Both the position numbers and the translations under genes were made by a program. Below, one piece after another: positions 43,336 to 54,900 of a stretch of 64,000 nt of DNA (within the stretch, counting starts at the first letter, position 1; each line of letters starts with the position of its first letter). The DNA is from Aphanomyces cochlioides (taxonomy: Eukaryota > Oomycota > Saprolegniomycetes > Saprolegniales > Verrucalvaceae), in contig JAHQRK010000019.1 of NCBI GenBank assembly GCA_019828595.1, positions 1,364,001 through 1,428,000 of the forward strand, written 5' to 3'. The notes under the pieces were generated by a model that ran no database searches, had not been told where the DNA came from, and saw nothing but the letters and a program-made list of their open reading frames with translations.

Positions 43336-45092
43336 ATGCTGAGCGCAACAGCGTCGACTGGAGCTAGATATAAGCCAAGCACAGGAGCTTCGAGACGAGC
43401 CAGCGTGAAGCCAAGCCATGCCCCACTGATCCGTGGTCTCGCTACTCGCCACGCCTTGCCCACACACAGAGCAAAATCCGCTGGTCGAATCATAGTAAAT
43501 ATTGTCGCCATCAATTCGACTCTGATGGTCAAATCCATCGCCATCGCCCTCGCAATCATTGGATTACTCGATCAACGAGTGCTCTTCAATGACGTCAACC
43601 ACAACTTAGTCTCTATGCGTAGCTATGGATCGACTTGTATGATGGATTCGAATGGTTTTATCAATGGAACTTGTTCAGCAAATGAAGTCGCCACCGTTCC
43701 TGGCGCTGTCTGGGCTGCCATTGGAAGGCGACTCGCCCAGCAATGGCTAGCAGAGACATCGTCACCGTACTTTGTCACCACTTGCATCAAAAGCCCCAAG
43801 GAAGACACAGACATGGTGGCTCTTGTCTTTTTAGCTGGCTACGACTCGTTCCCGTTGTGTCAACCACCCAGTGGAACTCAAGAAATCGCAGGCATGGCCA
43901 TGGATGAGACCACAGTTCGGGATGAATACCCAAATGGAGCTTACATGCTGACAGTCTTTGCCGACAGAACCATGCATGAGTCCGTTGTGTATGAGAATTC
44001 AGAGAATGCGATTGACCTTGTGATTACCAGCTTTAACCAGTCGCTCATTTCAACGGACGGCATTGTCACGACCGACATGATTGGAATTACAAGACAGAGG
44101 AGCGCATCTCCGTTGGGACATCACTACAAAGCAACGTCTTTTGCGTACGAAATCGTCCTGGACATCACGAACCGCCTTGACAGCTCTATCAAGTCGTGGA
44201 ACGTTGGCCGCCAGTCCAAGAAAGCAGTCACGATCACGTGGCAAGTCGGTCATGTCGTCGCCAACAGGCACGAGCATTTGTCTCTTCAGCTGACTTGCAT
44301 TGTAATTCGATTTTGCTTGATTTCGAGTGACTTGTACTTGACAAGCACGAGCCTGAGAGGATTTCTGCAGCACAAACCAGTCTTGACATATGATCTCGCA
44401 GTTGGAATCGCGCCAACGACGATGGCTTATGGCGTTTTCGTTGGAATTGCCGTCGCGTGGACATGTCAGTATGAAAATCTCATGAAGAAATTCAATGATG
44501 CACGATTTCTTCTTGGATTCAACATCTCTGGCGTTGTTCATCCCAGTGGTGCCTACGCCCCTGGTGGAGTTGAAACAGTCATCAGCGCCATGGCAAGCAC
44601 AAGTTTACTTATTGTGGCAGCGTCTGTTGTCCTTGGAATTCTCCCCTTTCGATCTGCCTCCGCAAGCGCAACCATGGAACACTCTTCATGAACCTCGACT
44701 GGACACGAACAAACAGCTTTTTGAACCAATGCGGCATGCCAAATTGGATCACAAGTTTAGGCCTGGACGAGCAAAAGATGATCAAAATTGGCAACAAGTT
44801 GTTTTGCAAGCCCAGCACCCAAGTCACGTTGGGATGCGCTAGCATTGTTCAACCTGAGAGTGGGAAAGACACAACGAAGTCGAGCGCTACAATGTCTCCG
44901 GAGAATGAAACGACGACTATCATCAGTGTCTATTGCTTGCTTCCGATTCTGCTCTCAATGCACAATTGGTTGTCGACATGGGAGACTCCGACTGTATTTG
45001 GCACCGTCACGATGAATATGTTCACCCCGAGAGTCGACGCCAGAGTCAGCCGCGAAAAGTACATGCACACCCGAGGTACATGTGTCAACTAA
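43336..45092 (+). pseudogene. multi-pass membrane family, copy C (internal deletion, frameshift)
   Basis: Open from the ATG 43336 to 44691 with the ectodomain complete (STCMMDSNGFINGTCSANEV, SSPYFVTTCIKSPKEDTDMV, FPLCQPPSGTQEIAGMAMDE). Relative to copy D it lacks about 100 residues between KPVLTYDLAVGI and FNISGVVHPSGAY, including the LERRR loop and two membrane helices. Near 44660 a length change of 5 nt shifts the frame. The last part (NLDWTRTNSFLNQCGMPNWI ... RGTCVN) continues in the new frame to 45092. Confidence 0.75.
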
Positions 45093-45533
45093 AACTAACT
45101 CAAAGGACCAGAGTCGAAGTCGTGAACCGTGACTCCATTGACTCCAGTATTTGGAATGATAACACCCTGACGATCAAACAAGTTACAGGTAGTTTTCACT
45201 GTCAAACCCACGCCAACATGCATGACGTATGAAGAATTTAGCTTGGAGCAAGAGCTCAGCCGTCGGGCTTTGCAACCATCCTGCTAAAACGCCAAGGTCA
45301 CTCTTACCATGCGCTCCGTTGGTCAAAGCCGTCTCTGAGGAGAGATAAATTAAGGTTTCTATTTTCAGATGATGCTTATCCACATCTATCATTAGCACTG
45401 AGCCAAGTCATCTCCTATCTCGAACTCCAGCGATAATTCCTTGGCTGTCTATTTCAAGATGGTTCTTATCAAAAATCTATCCTTAGGCACCAAACAAGTC
45501 GGTGCAATCACTTCTCATTTTCATTTCATCCAA
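45093..45533. other. spacer, promoter of copy D
   Basis: No gene seen. The frame of copy D is open from 45441, but the first ATGs are at 45459 and 45534. Confidence 0.5.
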
Positions 45534-47470
45534 ATGTCGAGCCTTTTCTCCTACCGAAAGACAATCTATCACACGGGTGCGACTCAAAGGAGTGAAATCT
45601 CGCGCTCAGTTTCGGTATCTTCACCTCGACCACGTCGTACCAGAGCTGCTGTGCGGATATTCATCAACTTGCTCACCCTCAACTCTATAGTTGCTTCCCT
45701 ACTGACTGTGCTTGCCTTGGCAAACATGGGCATGTTCCATCGACGAGGGATCCTCAACGACCTGAATTACGACATCAACTTGATGCATGGATATGGATCC
45801 ACTTGTTTGATGGACTCGCATGGCTTTATCAATGGAACTTGTTCGGCCAAGGAAGTCGCTATTGCTCCCGATCCAGCCTGGACTGCCATTGGAAAGCGGC
45901 TAGCTCAACAATGGCTAGCAGAGACATCGTCCCCGTATTTCGTCACCACTTGCATCAAAAGTCCCAAGGAAAACTCAGGCTGGGTCGCTCTGGTCTTTCT
46001 AGCTGGCTACAACACGTTTCCTCTCTGTCAACCACCCAGTGGACCTCAAGAAATCGCCGGCATGGCAATGAGTGAAACCGCAATTCGGGATGAATATCCC
46101 AATGGAGCGTACACGCTAACGGTGTTTGCAGACAAGACCATGAATGAATCCGCGGTTTATGTGAATTCGGATGGTTCGACTGATCTCGTGGTTGCCAATT
46201 TTAATCGCTCATTGATTTCGACTGATGGCGTTGTCAAGGTCGATACCAGTGGCATCACGAGAGCCAAGTACTCCAACCCTCTTGGCGATCGCTACAGAAT
46301 CACTTGGTACGCCTACGCGACTGTGTTGGATATCACAAGTCGCATTGACAGCTCCATCAAATGGTGGAACATCGGTCGAAAGTCCAAAAAGATTGTTACG
46401 ATGACTTGGGATCGAGGGCATGATATTGCCAACGGCGTTGAACCTTTGACAATTCAACTGGTGCTCGTCATACTGGCCAACTTGTCCATCATCAGCGACT
46501 TTCATCTGACGTACAAGGGACTCAAAGGCTTCTTGGCTGGAAAGCCCGTGATGACGTATGATTTGGGCTCTCTGGGCTAGAAAGACGACGGCTCCCGACA
46601 CTTCTGACAGTCTTTGGGTACTTGCCGGCAATTTTGTACCCTGATGTCGCTCGTATATACTTTGAGACGCCCGAGGGCGGCACGTTTTGGCTCATGTCGT
46701 CCACGCTCATCGGCGCTTTCTTCGTTTGCACGCTCTTCATGAGCGTTGGAGTTGTCCAGAGTATTCCCTGTCCATCCAAGCACCTCGTGTCCTTCTCGTC
46801 CGTTCTTTTTTCCAACATGGTGATGCCAATAATCATCAACTTTTGGATGAGCCAGTATGCAATCGTCGCTGATACAATCGATTCCTTCCCTTTTGAGCTC
46901 GCGTTCAATATCTCTGGTGTGTTGCGACCAAGTGGTGCCTACTCCAACGTTGGCGTTGTGCCTGTCATTACAATCATGGCTCCCCCAAGTGCAGCCATTG
47001 TCCTCTTCTGCCTCCTTGTTTCCATTCTCTTCTCTGGCATCCATCGCAAAATCAAGCATGGAACATTCTTGCTAAATATCGAGTGGACAAGCACAAATAG
47101 CTTCTTGGATCAGTGTGGAATGCCTCGATGGATCACTGGACTACCGTTGGATCAACACAACATGGTCAAGATTGGCAACAAGATGTTTTGCAAGCCAAGT
47201 TTGCAAACAATTCTTGGTTATGCAAGTGTGAGGCCAATTTCAGCAGTCCAAGAGGTCAAGGCAGGGACGAATTCTGACAATGAAGCGACTACGATTCTTA
47301 TTTCTGTCTACGCATTGATTCCAGTGTTGTTGTCGCTGCATCGATGGCTTCCAAAGTGGGCTTCTCCTGCCATATTTGGATATGTGAAGAAGAACAAGTT
47401 CGTTGCTGGCAACGACAATCGACTAAGCTTGGAAAGATTCGAAAACTTCAAAGGAACCTGTGTCAACTAG
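45534..47470 (+). pseudogene. multi-pass membrane family, copy D (near-intact, one 2-nt frameshift)
   Basis: Frame 1 (to 46580): a cytosolic Arg/Ser head, a TM helix (FINLLTLNSIVASLLTVLAL), an ectodomain with conserved Cys (STCLMDSHGFINGTC; TTCIKSPKENSG; FPLCQPPSGPQEIAG; NESAVYVNSDGSTD), and a TM helix (LTIQLVLVILANLSII). Frame 2 (to 47470): several TM helices, an ectoloop (FNISGVLRPSGAYSNVG), a conserved C-terminal domain (WTSTNSFLDQCGMPRWITGL; IGNKMFCKP) and the terminal GTCVN. The break is TATGATTTGGGCTCTCTGGG; deleting one CT restores the alignment with copy B (DLASGLERRK). Ligand and function unknown. Could be a very recent pseudogene, an assembly error or a recoded gene. Confidence 0.7.
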
Positions 47471-48821
47471 ATGCTCATGGGCTATTGAGTTGCTGGGATG
47501 ACCCAAAATCACACCGCAACGAAGGCTAACTGCAAGCCAAGCCATGGTGCATCAAGTAGCTGAAGAAGTGTGTTCGCAGTCTCCACTGCGTTAGGGTGAA
47601 GATTTTGGGTGGGGTTTGTCCGGGTGTTGTCTGTCCCCATTTTTGTGTATATAAAAATGCGAATAATTTTAATTCGAAATTTCTTTGTAGCATATGTTGT
47701 GTGAGTGAGAAGTTTGGGCACTCTTTTAATGGAACCCCGTGACTGTTTTAAACCCTGATACAAATTCTTAGTCTAGTCGTGAAAATTTATTGCTGCAAAC
47801 TGCCAACAATCCTTGGCAGTTTGGATGGGAAGTGGCAGGATGAGTTTCGGCAATTTTTATCCAATCACATACAACTTCTAATTTGCTGCCTCGAAGTTGC
47901 TGACACTCTGACACCCACTAATGCATTGGAGCTTGTGGGACGGATTCGCCTGCGGTATAGCTGAAGAAATGAAAGACGTCATGGTGAAAGTCTGTAGCTC
48001 AGACCTGAGCATCGTCCGTTTGAGTTGGTCGAAACGCAAAGTTGAAGTGCCATGGAAGATTTTCAATCTTGATGGCGCCAGCGTGGAAAAAATTTGTCAA
48101 CACTGAAAGTTGTCGGTGCAGAAAACCAACGGACTCGATAATGCGATGGAATTGGTTGGTTGTTGCACAAAGTCACTTGGAAATGGAGATAAAAGCTCGT
48201 TGCCATGTTTCGTCAGACGATGGCACGACGTCGTTGTGCTGGGCCAGCACCTTCATGTTTTCTACGAAGCCTCTTTTGCCTTGAGATGACTTATTTAGTC
48301 AGGGCGACATCCCAAGAAGAATACCCGCCAAGAGAATGGGTGACAAGCAACCTCGCCCACGACAGGCAATGTTGTAATTCACAACACGGGATGGGTTTCT
48401 CAATCCAACTTGAATCCTCCCTCCATCATTACTGCTGCACTGCGTTTTCTGTCGAAGAACCTGCGTCATGCTACGCTGTTGTGAATAGAATTCACATTGG
48501 ATAGCGACTCGTTGGGCACCCATTTCTGCAACCCAAGGCCGAGGTTCGCTGGAAAAAGCGCGGCACCCATGCGGCGTTGCAAACTGTTCGGCCTTTGGGA
48601 GCGAACGAAGCACGACGTGAGATTCCCGCTCAAAATAGCTCAGCCATCTCTCTCCCATTCAAAAATGCCTAAACTTTACCAGCAAATTTTAATGTTTTTG
48701 CAATTTTGACCAAGTCTTTTGACTTTCTGACGACGAACGACGGCATCCGGAGTCCGATTGGAAGAAATGGGTGACAGCCGCCATGAAAGGCGCATTTCCA
48801 AATTCACTCCGTCCAGCTACC
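47471..48821. other. 1.35-kb intergenic interval
   Basis: No recognised gene. Weak open frames at 47779-48106 (WQDEFRQFLSNHIQLLICCL; KVCSSDLSIVRLSWSKRKVE) are broken by a stop and match no family I know. The poly-Asp promoter is at the right end. Confidence 0.4.
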
Positions 48822-49048
48822 ATGAAAGTCTTCGCCTTCCTCGCCTTTGTCGCCGCTGCCATGGTCGCTGCTGAAGAAGCCAACCAAAACGTCGCCGCTG
48901 CTGCTGCCGTGGCTGAAATTGCTTCCAACGAATTCAACTCGGTTGCTGTTGCCCCTGAAGAAGGTCAACGCGCCTTGGCTGAAGAAGCCGTCGCCAAGTC
49001 CGACGATGATGATGATGACGACGACGATGACGACGATGATGATGACGA

Positions 49049-49083
<35 letters not shown>

Positions 49084-49712
49084 ATGATGACGATGACGAT
49101 GACGACGATGATGACGATGACGATGACGACGATGACGATGACGACGATGATGATGATGATGACGATGATGACGACGATGATGATGACGACGATGATGATG
49201 ACGATGACGACGATGATGACGATGACTTTGCCGGACGCCGCCTTGAAGTCTCCGAAGATGATGTCGCAGAAGCTGACGAAGCTGCTCAAGCTGATGCCGC
49301 CAAGAACGACGATGATGATGATGACGACGACGATGATGACGACGACGATGATGATGATGACGACGATGATGACGACGACGACGATGATGACGATGATGAT
49401 GACGACGACGACGATGATGACGACGACGACGATGATGACGACGACGACGATGATGACGATGATGATGATGATGACGATGATGACGACGACGACGACGACG
49501 ATGATGATGATTTCGCCGAACGCCGTCTTGCTGATGGTGACGACGAAAACGACGCCGATGAACCCGCCGCCGACGAAGGTGCCGCTGATGAATCCAACGA
49601 CGAAGGCAGTGACGAAACCTCTTCGGACGAAAACGACAGCGATGAATCGGCTGCCGACGAAAACGACAGTGATGAATCTGCTGCTGACGAAAACGATGAA
49701 GGAGACAACTAG
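48822..49712 (+). CDS. secreted protein with two long poly-Asp blocks
   Basis: 296 aa, one exon. Signal peptide MKVFAFLAFVAAAMVAA, an Ala/Val/Glu pro-region, a first Asp run of about 75 (49000-49224), the linker FAGRRLEVSEDDVAEADEAA, a second Asp run of about 67 (49309-49509), FAERRLADG, and an acidic D/E/S/A repeat tail (SDESAADENDSDESAADEND). Every Asp is GAC or GAT in irregular order, so the run is not a perfect microsatellite. The RR in [FY]A[GE]RRL is a possible processing site. I chose the ATG at 48822 because it begins the signal peptide. Confidence 0.82.
49000..49509 (+). repeat. GAY (poly-Asp) codon repeat tracts
   Basis: Two (GAC/GAT)n tracts split by an 84-bp non-repetitive linker. 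Matching tracts, on the other strand, lie at 25232-25382, 56640-56883, 56964-57123 and 60016-60055. Confidence 0.9.
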
Positions 49713-49849
49713 ATCTTAGATGTAAATTACATATAGTTCAATTGCCATACTCTCGTTGTCCTTCCCCCTTGACGATCGCCATGAGATTCCTTGGCCTTTC
49801 TCGTAACTTCGTCAGTTTGGATTTTCCGGTTACGAACACACATCTGGAT

Positions 49850-51596
49850 ATGTGGCGCCAAATCCACGCGAGAAGGTTCGCGGCAGCTTTAACTGCGACA
49901 GCGACTGCAGTAGCAGGATGGAACGCTTCGACGTCTGCTACATGTGTAGATGACAAGGTACAGCTTACTCTCGTGGCGATTCCACGAACGATGTTCTCGT
50001 TGTAGAGCTTGACCCCGTCGGAATTGACGGCATATCTCAAGCGCCATCTTGCGAGCTTTCGACAAGCGTTTGCCAAGACGCATCCAAACATTGCGACTCA
50101 ACCGATTCAGATCTCGCATCAAAACAATGTCGTGCGGATTGCTTTCCTGGCTCCGTCGTCGTCTCCGTCGATCCTCCATCGCTTTGTCAAGGAATTGGGA
50201 AAACCGATCGAAGTCTCGCCGTCCACGTACTTCCCATGCGTATCCTCGGCGGGTAATGAGTGGCTAATGTAGGTCGGATGAATCACTACAGTACATCTTC
50301 ACGGATGCAACGGGATCGTTCCAGTGGCTCTCGACAAAATCACAGGGCAATCTATTCGTCTTGTTCAAGGATCTTCCGATCTATCAACGCGAAGTAGACG
50401 CCGTGTTGGCTGCGTATACTCACGCTTACGAGTCGCTTCCCGTGGCCAAGTCGACAGCTTCGTCGCCCAAGGCAGCCATAGCAACCTTGCAGCAATTAGG
50501 TCTCGATGTCTATGACGATACGACATCTGGCGAGCTTTCCTGGGACGCCTTGGCTGGTTACGACGACGTCAAGACTGAAATTGAAGACACCGTTGTCCTT
50601 GCTTTACAAAACCCTGACATTTACGAGAATATCGCGAAACACACGCGCCATCGGTATGTTGTGCACAATCCTCCTTGATCTTATGGTCGACACAGATTTG
50701 AGAGCAATCGCCCACGAGCGATTCTTTTTGAAGGTCCACCAGGCACTGGCAAGACATTAAGCGCTCGCATTATTGCAGCAGTATGTTGTCCACTTTTCCC
50801 TCCCTCACTGAGAGCTCCATCGTCTAGCAAGCCAAAGTGCCTTTGATCCATCTTCCAATTGAAAGTGTCGTGTCGAAATGGTACGGCGAGAGTGAACAAA
50901 AGCTCTCCAAGATTTTCGATGCCTGCGATCAACTTGAAGACGGCGCAATTCTCTTCATTGACGAGGTTGAGACTTGAAAATGCCATGGGTTTGCTCAACT
51001 CTTTGGCGTAGATTGATGCACTGGCATCCGATCGGTCAAGTGGGCAGATGCACGAAGCCACTCGTCGCCTGCTCTCTGTCTTGTTGCAAAAAGTCGAAGG
51101 CTTTGCTTCGGCGAAGAAAGGTAATGCAAGGCACGTGACGTGCGCTCACTAATCTTGTTGCAGTGACACTCATTGCTGCGACGAATCGCAAGCAAGATCT
51201 CGACAGTGCGCTCTTAAGTCGATTTAATCTGACGATCCGCTATGAGTTGCCAGACTTGGCGACGCGCCAAGCTGTCTTCCAACGGTACGATAACGAACCC
51301 TAAGCCAGAACTCATGAGAGTTGTTGCAGCTATGCCAAGCAGCTCAAGGAGAACGAGTTGAAAGAGCTAGCTGCCCAAACGACCAACTGGTCATGTCGTG
51401 ATATCAAAGAGGTAGCGAGCTACAATCTCTGGAAGACTTCTCATCGGTGGTACAGCTATGTGAATACACCGAGCGCAAGTGGGCATCGCAAGTCCTTCGC
51501 AAGAAACTACACCAACCAGTCCCAACGCTCGATGCCTACGCGTCGGCCATCCAACATCAAACAGAACAACGCAGCAACACCAGCGTCCACATCTAG
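49850..51596 (+). CDS. AAA ATPase with N-terminal mitochondrial-type presequence
   Basis: Nine exons (49850-49957, 50006-50239, 50292-50653, 50696-50780, 50828-50965, 51012-51120, 51164-51284, 51330-51411, 51456-51596) give 459 aa; an in-frame ATG at 49781 would add 23. The start MWRQIHARRFAAALTATATA resembles a mitochondrial presequence with a membrane segment. The AAA core is complete: DALAGYDDVKTEIEDTV, Walker A EGPPGTGKT (about 248-255), pore loop KWYGESEQ, Walker B ILFIDEIDAL, sensor AATNRKQDLDSALLSRF, and the C-terminal helix DIKELCEYTERKWASQVL. It resembles the single-AAA meiotic/MSP1 group; MSP1-type membrane-protein extractase is inference. Confidence 0.85.
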
Positions 51597-51937
51597 TTTC
51601 TTACAACTCTTCCTTCATCCTTCCAATATCAAAGGCAATCTTGTTCGCCTTTGTCTCCCTCGGCGACATTCCTGGCAACACTTTTATATCCTACAAGCCG
51701 ACATATCACCAGCGTTTACTGCCGACAGCCGCAAGGAGTAACTCCATGAAGCCGAGAGATATGAGCATAGTTAGCCTTCGCAGCGGCACATTGGATATTT
51801 TTCGGCGGCGAAGTGCGCCATGCTCCTTTGTCATTGAGAATTTTGTGTGACTTCGGGGTGCAGGGGTTAAAAAGTGCTATTTACGGATAATATTGAAATT
51901 ATCCGGTTTTTCATTTTGAATTTCCCACGCAAGTGAA

Positions 51938-54900
51938 ATGGAAGCGGTTGTGAAGTCGCTTCGGGAAGGACAAGATGACGGCTCCAAGACACGAAGCTTG
52001 GATGCATTGGAGCTGTTTATATCGATAGATCCATCGCCCAAGACATTGTCCGTCCACGCTCGATTCCTGGAACGAATTGTGTCACGACAAAGACAACGGA
52101 TTGCAACGTCAGTTCCAATCTCAAAATCGCCCAGTTTGTGCCTCCAAGGCTTCCAATTGGCGCTCAAAAATGAAGATTTACCGTCGCTGCTTCTAGCTAG
52201 TCTCTTGGTACTCAATCTGAACCGAGACAAGGTGCAGTTCAAACAACCGTTCACATGGGAAACGATGCATCTCCAACTGGCAAAGAAGCTGCTGGACACA
52301 ATGCCTCCGTCGGATGACTCTAACGCACTATGCAAATCTCTAGCTTGGCACCATGTTCACGAATGTCTCTCAAGTTTAAATTACCTCCCAAACAACTCTC
52401 AGGAATCTATTGATTGGTCTGTCGTCGCAACACGCTTGAAGGAGACAAATCCATTGACATCTTTTCTTGAGAAGGTTGTTCTTGTCTGCCTTCAAGTCCA
52501 ATTGGAGATGCAAAAATACACAGAATTGCTCACATCATCGCTCTCAGCATCGGCCATGTCCAAGGCATCATGGGATTCCAGCTATCGACTTATTTGGAAG
52601 CACGCTGCTTCCAGTGTGACTTCTCCGTCGATAAGCTACCATTTGCGGAAGGAAGGATTGCTCTGTATGGCAAATGCCAAAGCAAATTGGTATGTCTGCG
52701 TGCAACAAGTAAGTTATCTTGTGCTTTTATTGCATTATTGTACTGCACTTAGCTATACAAGACTGTTTCAACATATGAAAAGTACTCCAAGGCAAAGCAG
52801 GACGGTTTGTATTGCAATTTCAGCCACCAAATCTACAAACTTCATGCTCTGTCACCTTCAGTACGTATCACTTCTATGTGTTCCGTTAAACATGTCGTCG
52901 TAGATACCAGATGACCAGTGGCTCTCTGTACTTCTTTGGATTGAGCACTGGATTAGTATTGCAAACAGTGGAGATACAATCCAGCAAGTTATTCTTTGGC
53001 TAAAGAATTCAGTGTCTTGCCCATACCCAGTGCTTTTGGACGTTTGCTCGATGCAAGTGTCCCAGGCTTGGATGCAAGGCATTTCCTTTTCATCCATTCC
53101 ACCGCCATTGTTGACATTTGCATTGCGAAACTTCAGGAGAACAATCGATTTCTGTCCTGTTCTTCCGTCCTTGTACTGCTAAAATGTCTGAAATTTCTAA
53201 AAAAAATGCATTAGGTACAATCAACTCTACCTGTGGTCGTGTCAGATACAGCAGTCTCCCTCACAACAATTGCTGTATCTACGACTACTTATTCGAAGTT
53301 GCCAAGAAACTCCAGCAGAGGCCTTACAGCATCTTCCTCGTACATTTCAGTACGCCAACGAAGAAACCTTTGCTGATATGGCCGAACGCGATTGGTATGT
53401 CCTGGCCATGAAATGGTTCAAAGCTGAAAACTTCGATGCTGTTATTTCATGGTGCCAACGTCTTGCACCATACTTTCCAAAATGCTATTTAATACTGGGC
53501 TTGAGCTTCCAGAAACAACTTAAATGGGCTGACGCTGTCGGTGCGTGGGAAAGAGGTGTCGAAGCCGCTGAAGTTCAGCTTGAAAAGTATCTCCAACTAT
53601 TGTACAAAGTTGATTCTAAAATTGGTTGCCATTCGATCGAACGCATGTCAAAGTTTCATCCGACGATAATTCCCCTCATTGCGACGCAAGTGGAGAAAGT
53701 TTGGCTGGTTCAGTACCGAAAACATCGCACAGATGCTAATCGCGACATGCTTCGATACGGTCTGATGCTTTGGGAAATAGTCGAGCCAACGAGTTTGCGA
53801 CGGCGAAGGGTGATGATTGTTTGCGAATATTTCAGCGAAATGAACGCAGTCAATTCTATACAAGCGTATGAAGCTCTCATCAAGCAATGTTCCTCTGTTG
53901 CTGACAAGTGGATAATGCTCATGGAGCAGCATTTGATTGCTCGATACGCCTCGCTGCCGCTACAGTATATTGATTCGATGGAGACACTGCACAAAATTTG
54001 GTCGGAATGTGGCCAAGATCCACGCCTCCAGCATGGAGCTATCCTCCTCAATGCAACAGATTTGTATGTAGGTGATCAGAACATTGTATTATGATGAACT
54101 AACCTGCAAATAGGAAATGGAGCTGCCTGAGGACATGAAATTAGCCCAAGAACGCTATAACAATGGCGATTACGTCGATGCCGAAGTAAAATGGAAACAA
54201 ATTTGCAAAGAAATGTATCAAAAAGCTTATGCGATGGGTATGCATGAGTGCATAATGTCGTCAGATATTCCGTCAAAGATGTACTTGGAACTCGTGCACG
54301 TTGACGAATTCGAACTCTTCGCAAAGATTATTTTCAGCTTGCAGCAGCTGGCCAATGTATACATGGCGACCTCGCGGAACAAGTAACTACTTGTCTTGCT
54401 CAAAGTTTACTGACTTCTGAGAGTAGAGCCCACATTTACGTACAATATCTCCAGCACATGACGCAAAAACTGGATTTACTGCCCATGAGTCGACAAGCTG
54501 CGGCTCTTTTGATACAATTTGCTCTGCACCAAGGGCAGTTAACCCAAGCCGACAACGAACTCAGTCAACTTCGAGCGAATCCTGTAAATACAACATACCA
54601 TTTGAAGCAGAGCTGCATTGAGGATATACTCCAAGGCGATGTACATACACTGGCAAAAACAATTTCCTTGGCAACACAAGCATACAAGCGTGCCAAAGTC
54701 AAGAGTGTGCCAATGTACCCGAAATTCCAAGATATTTTGGCCTTAGTGTATCGAAAATTGGCGCTGAGTATGCCAGATCCAGTCACGGCAGCACAAAAAG
54801 CGTGGAAACTGAGTCCAACTCTGGTTGAATCTCGTATGGCCATGCAGATTCTTAGCCAAGCGCTGCGGCAGAAGGATACAAGAGAGGCAATTTCACAAAG

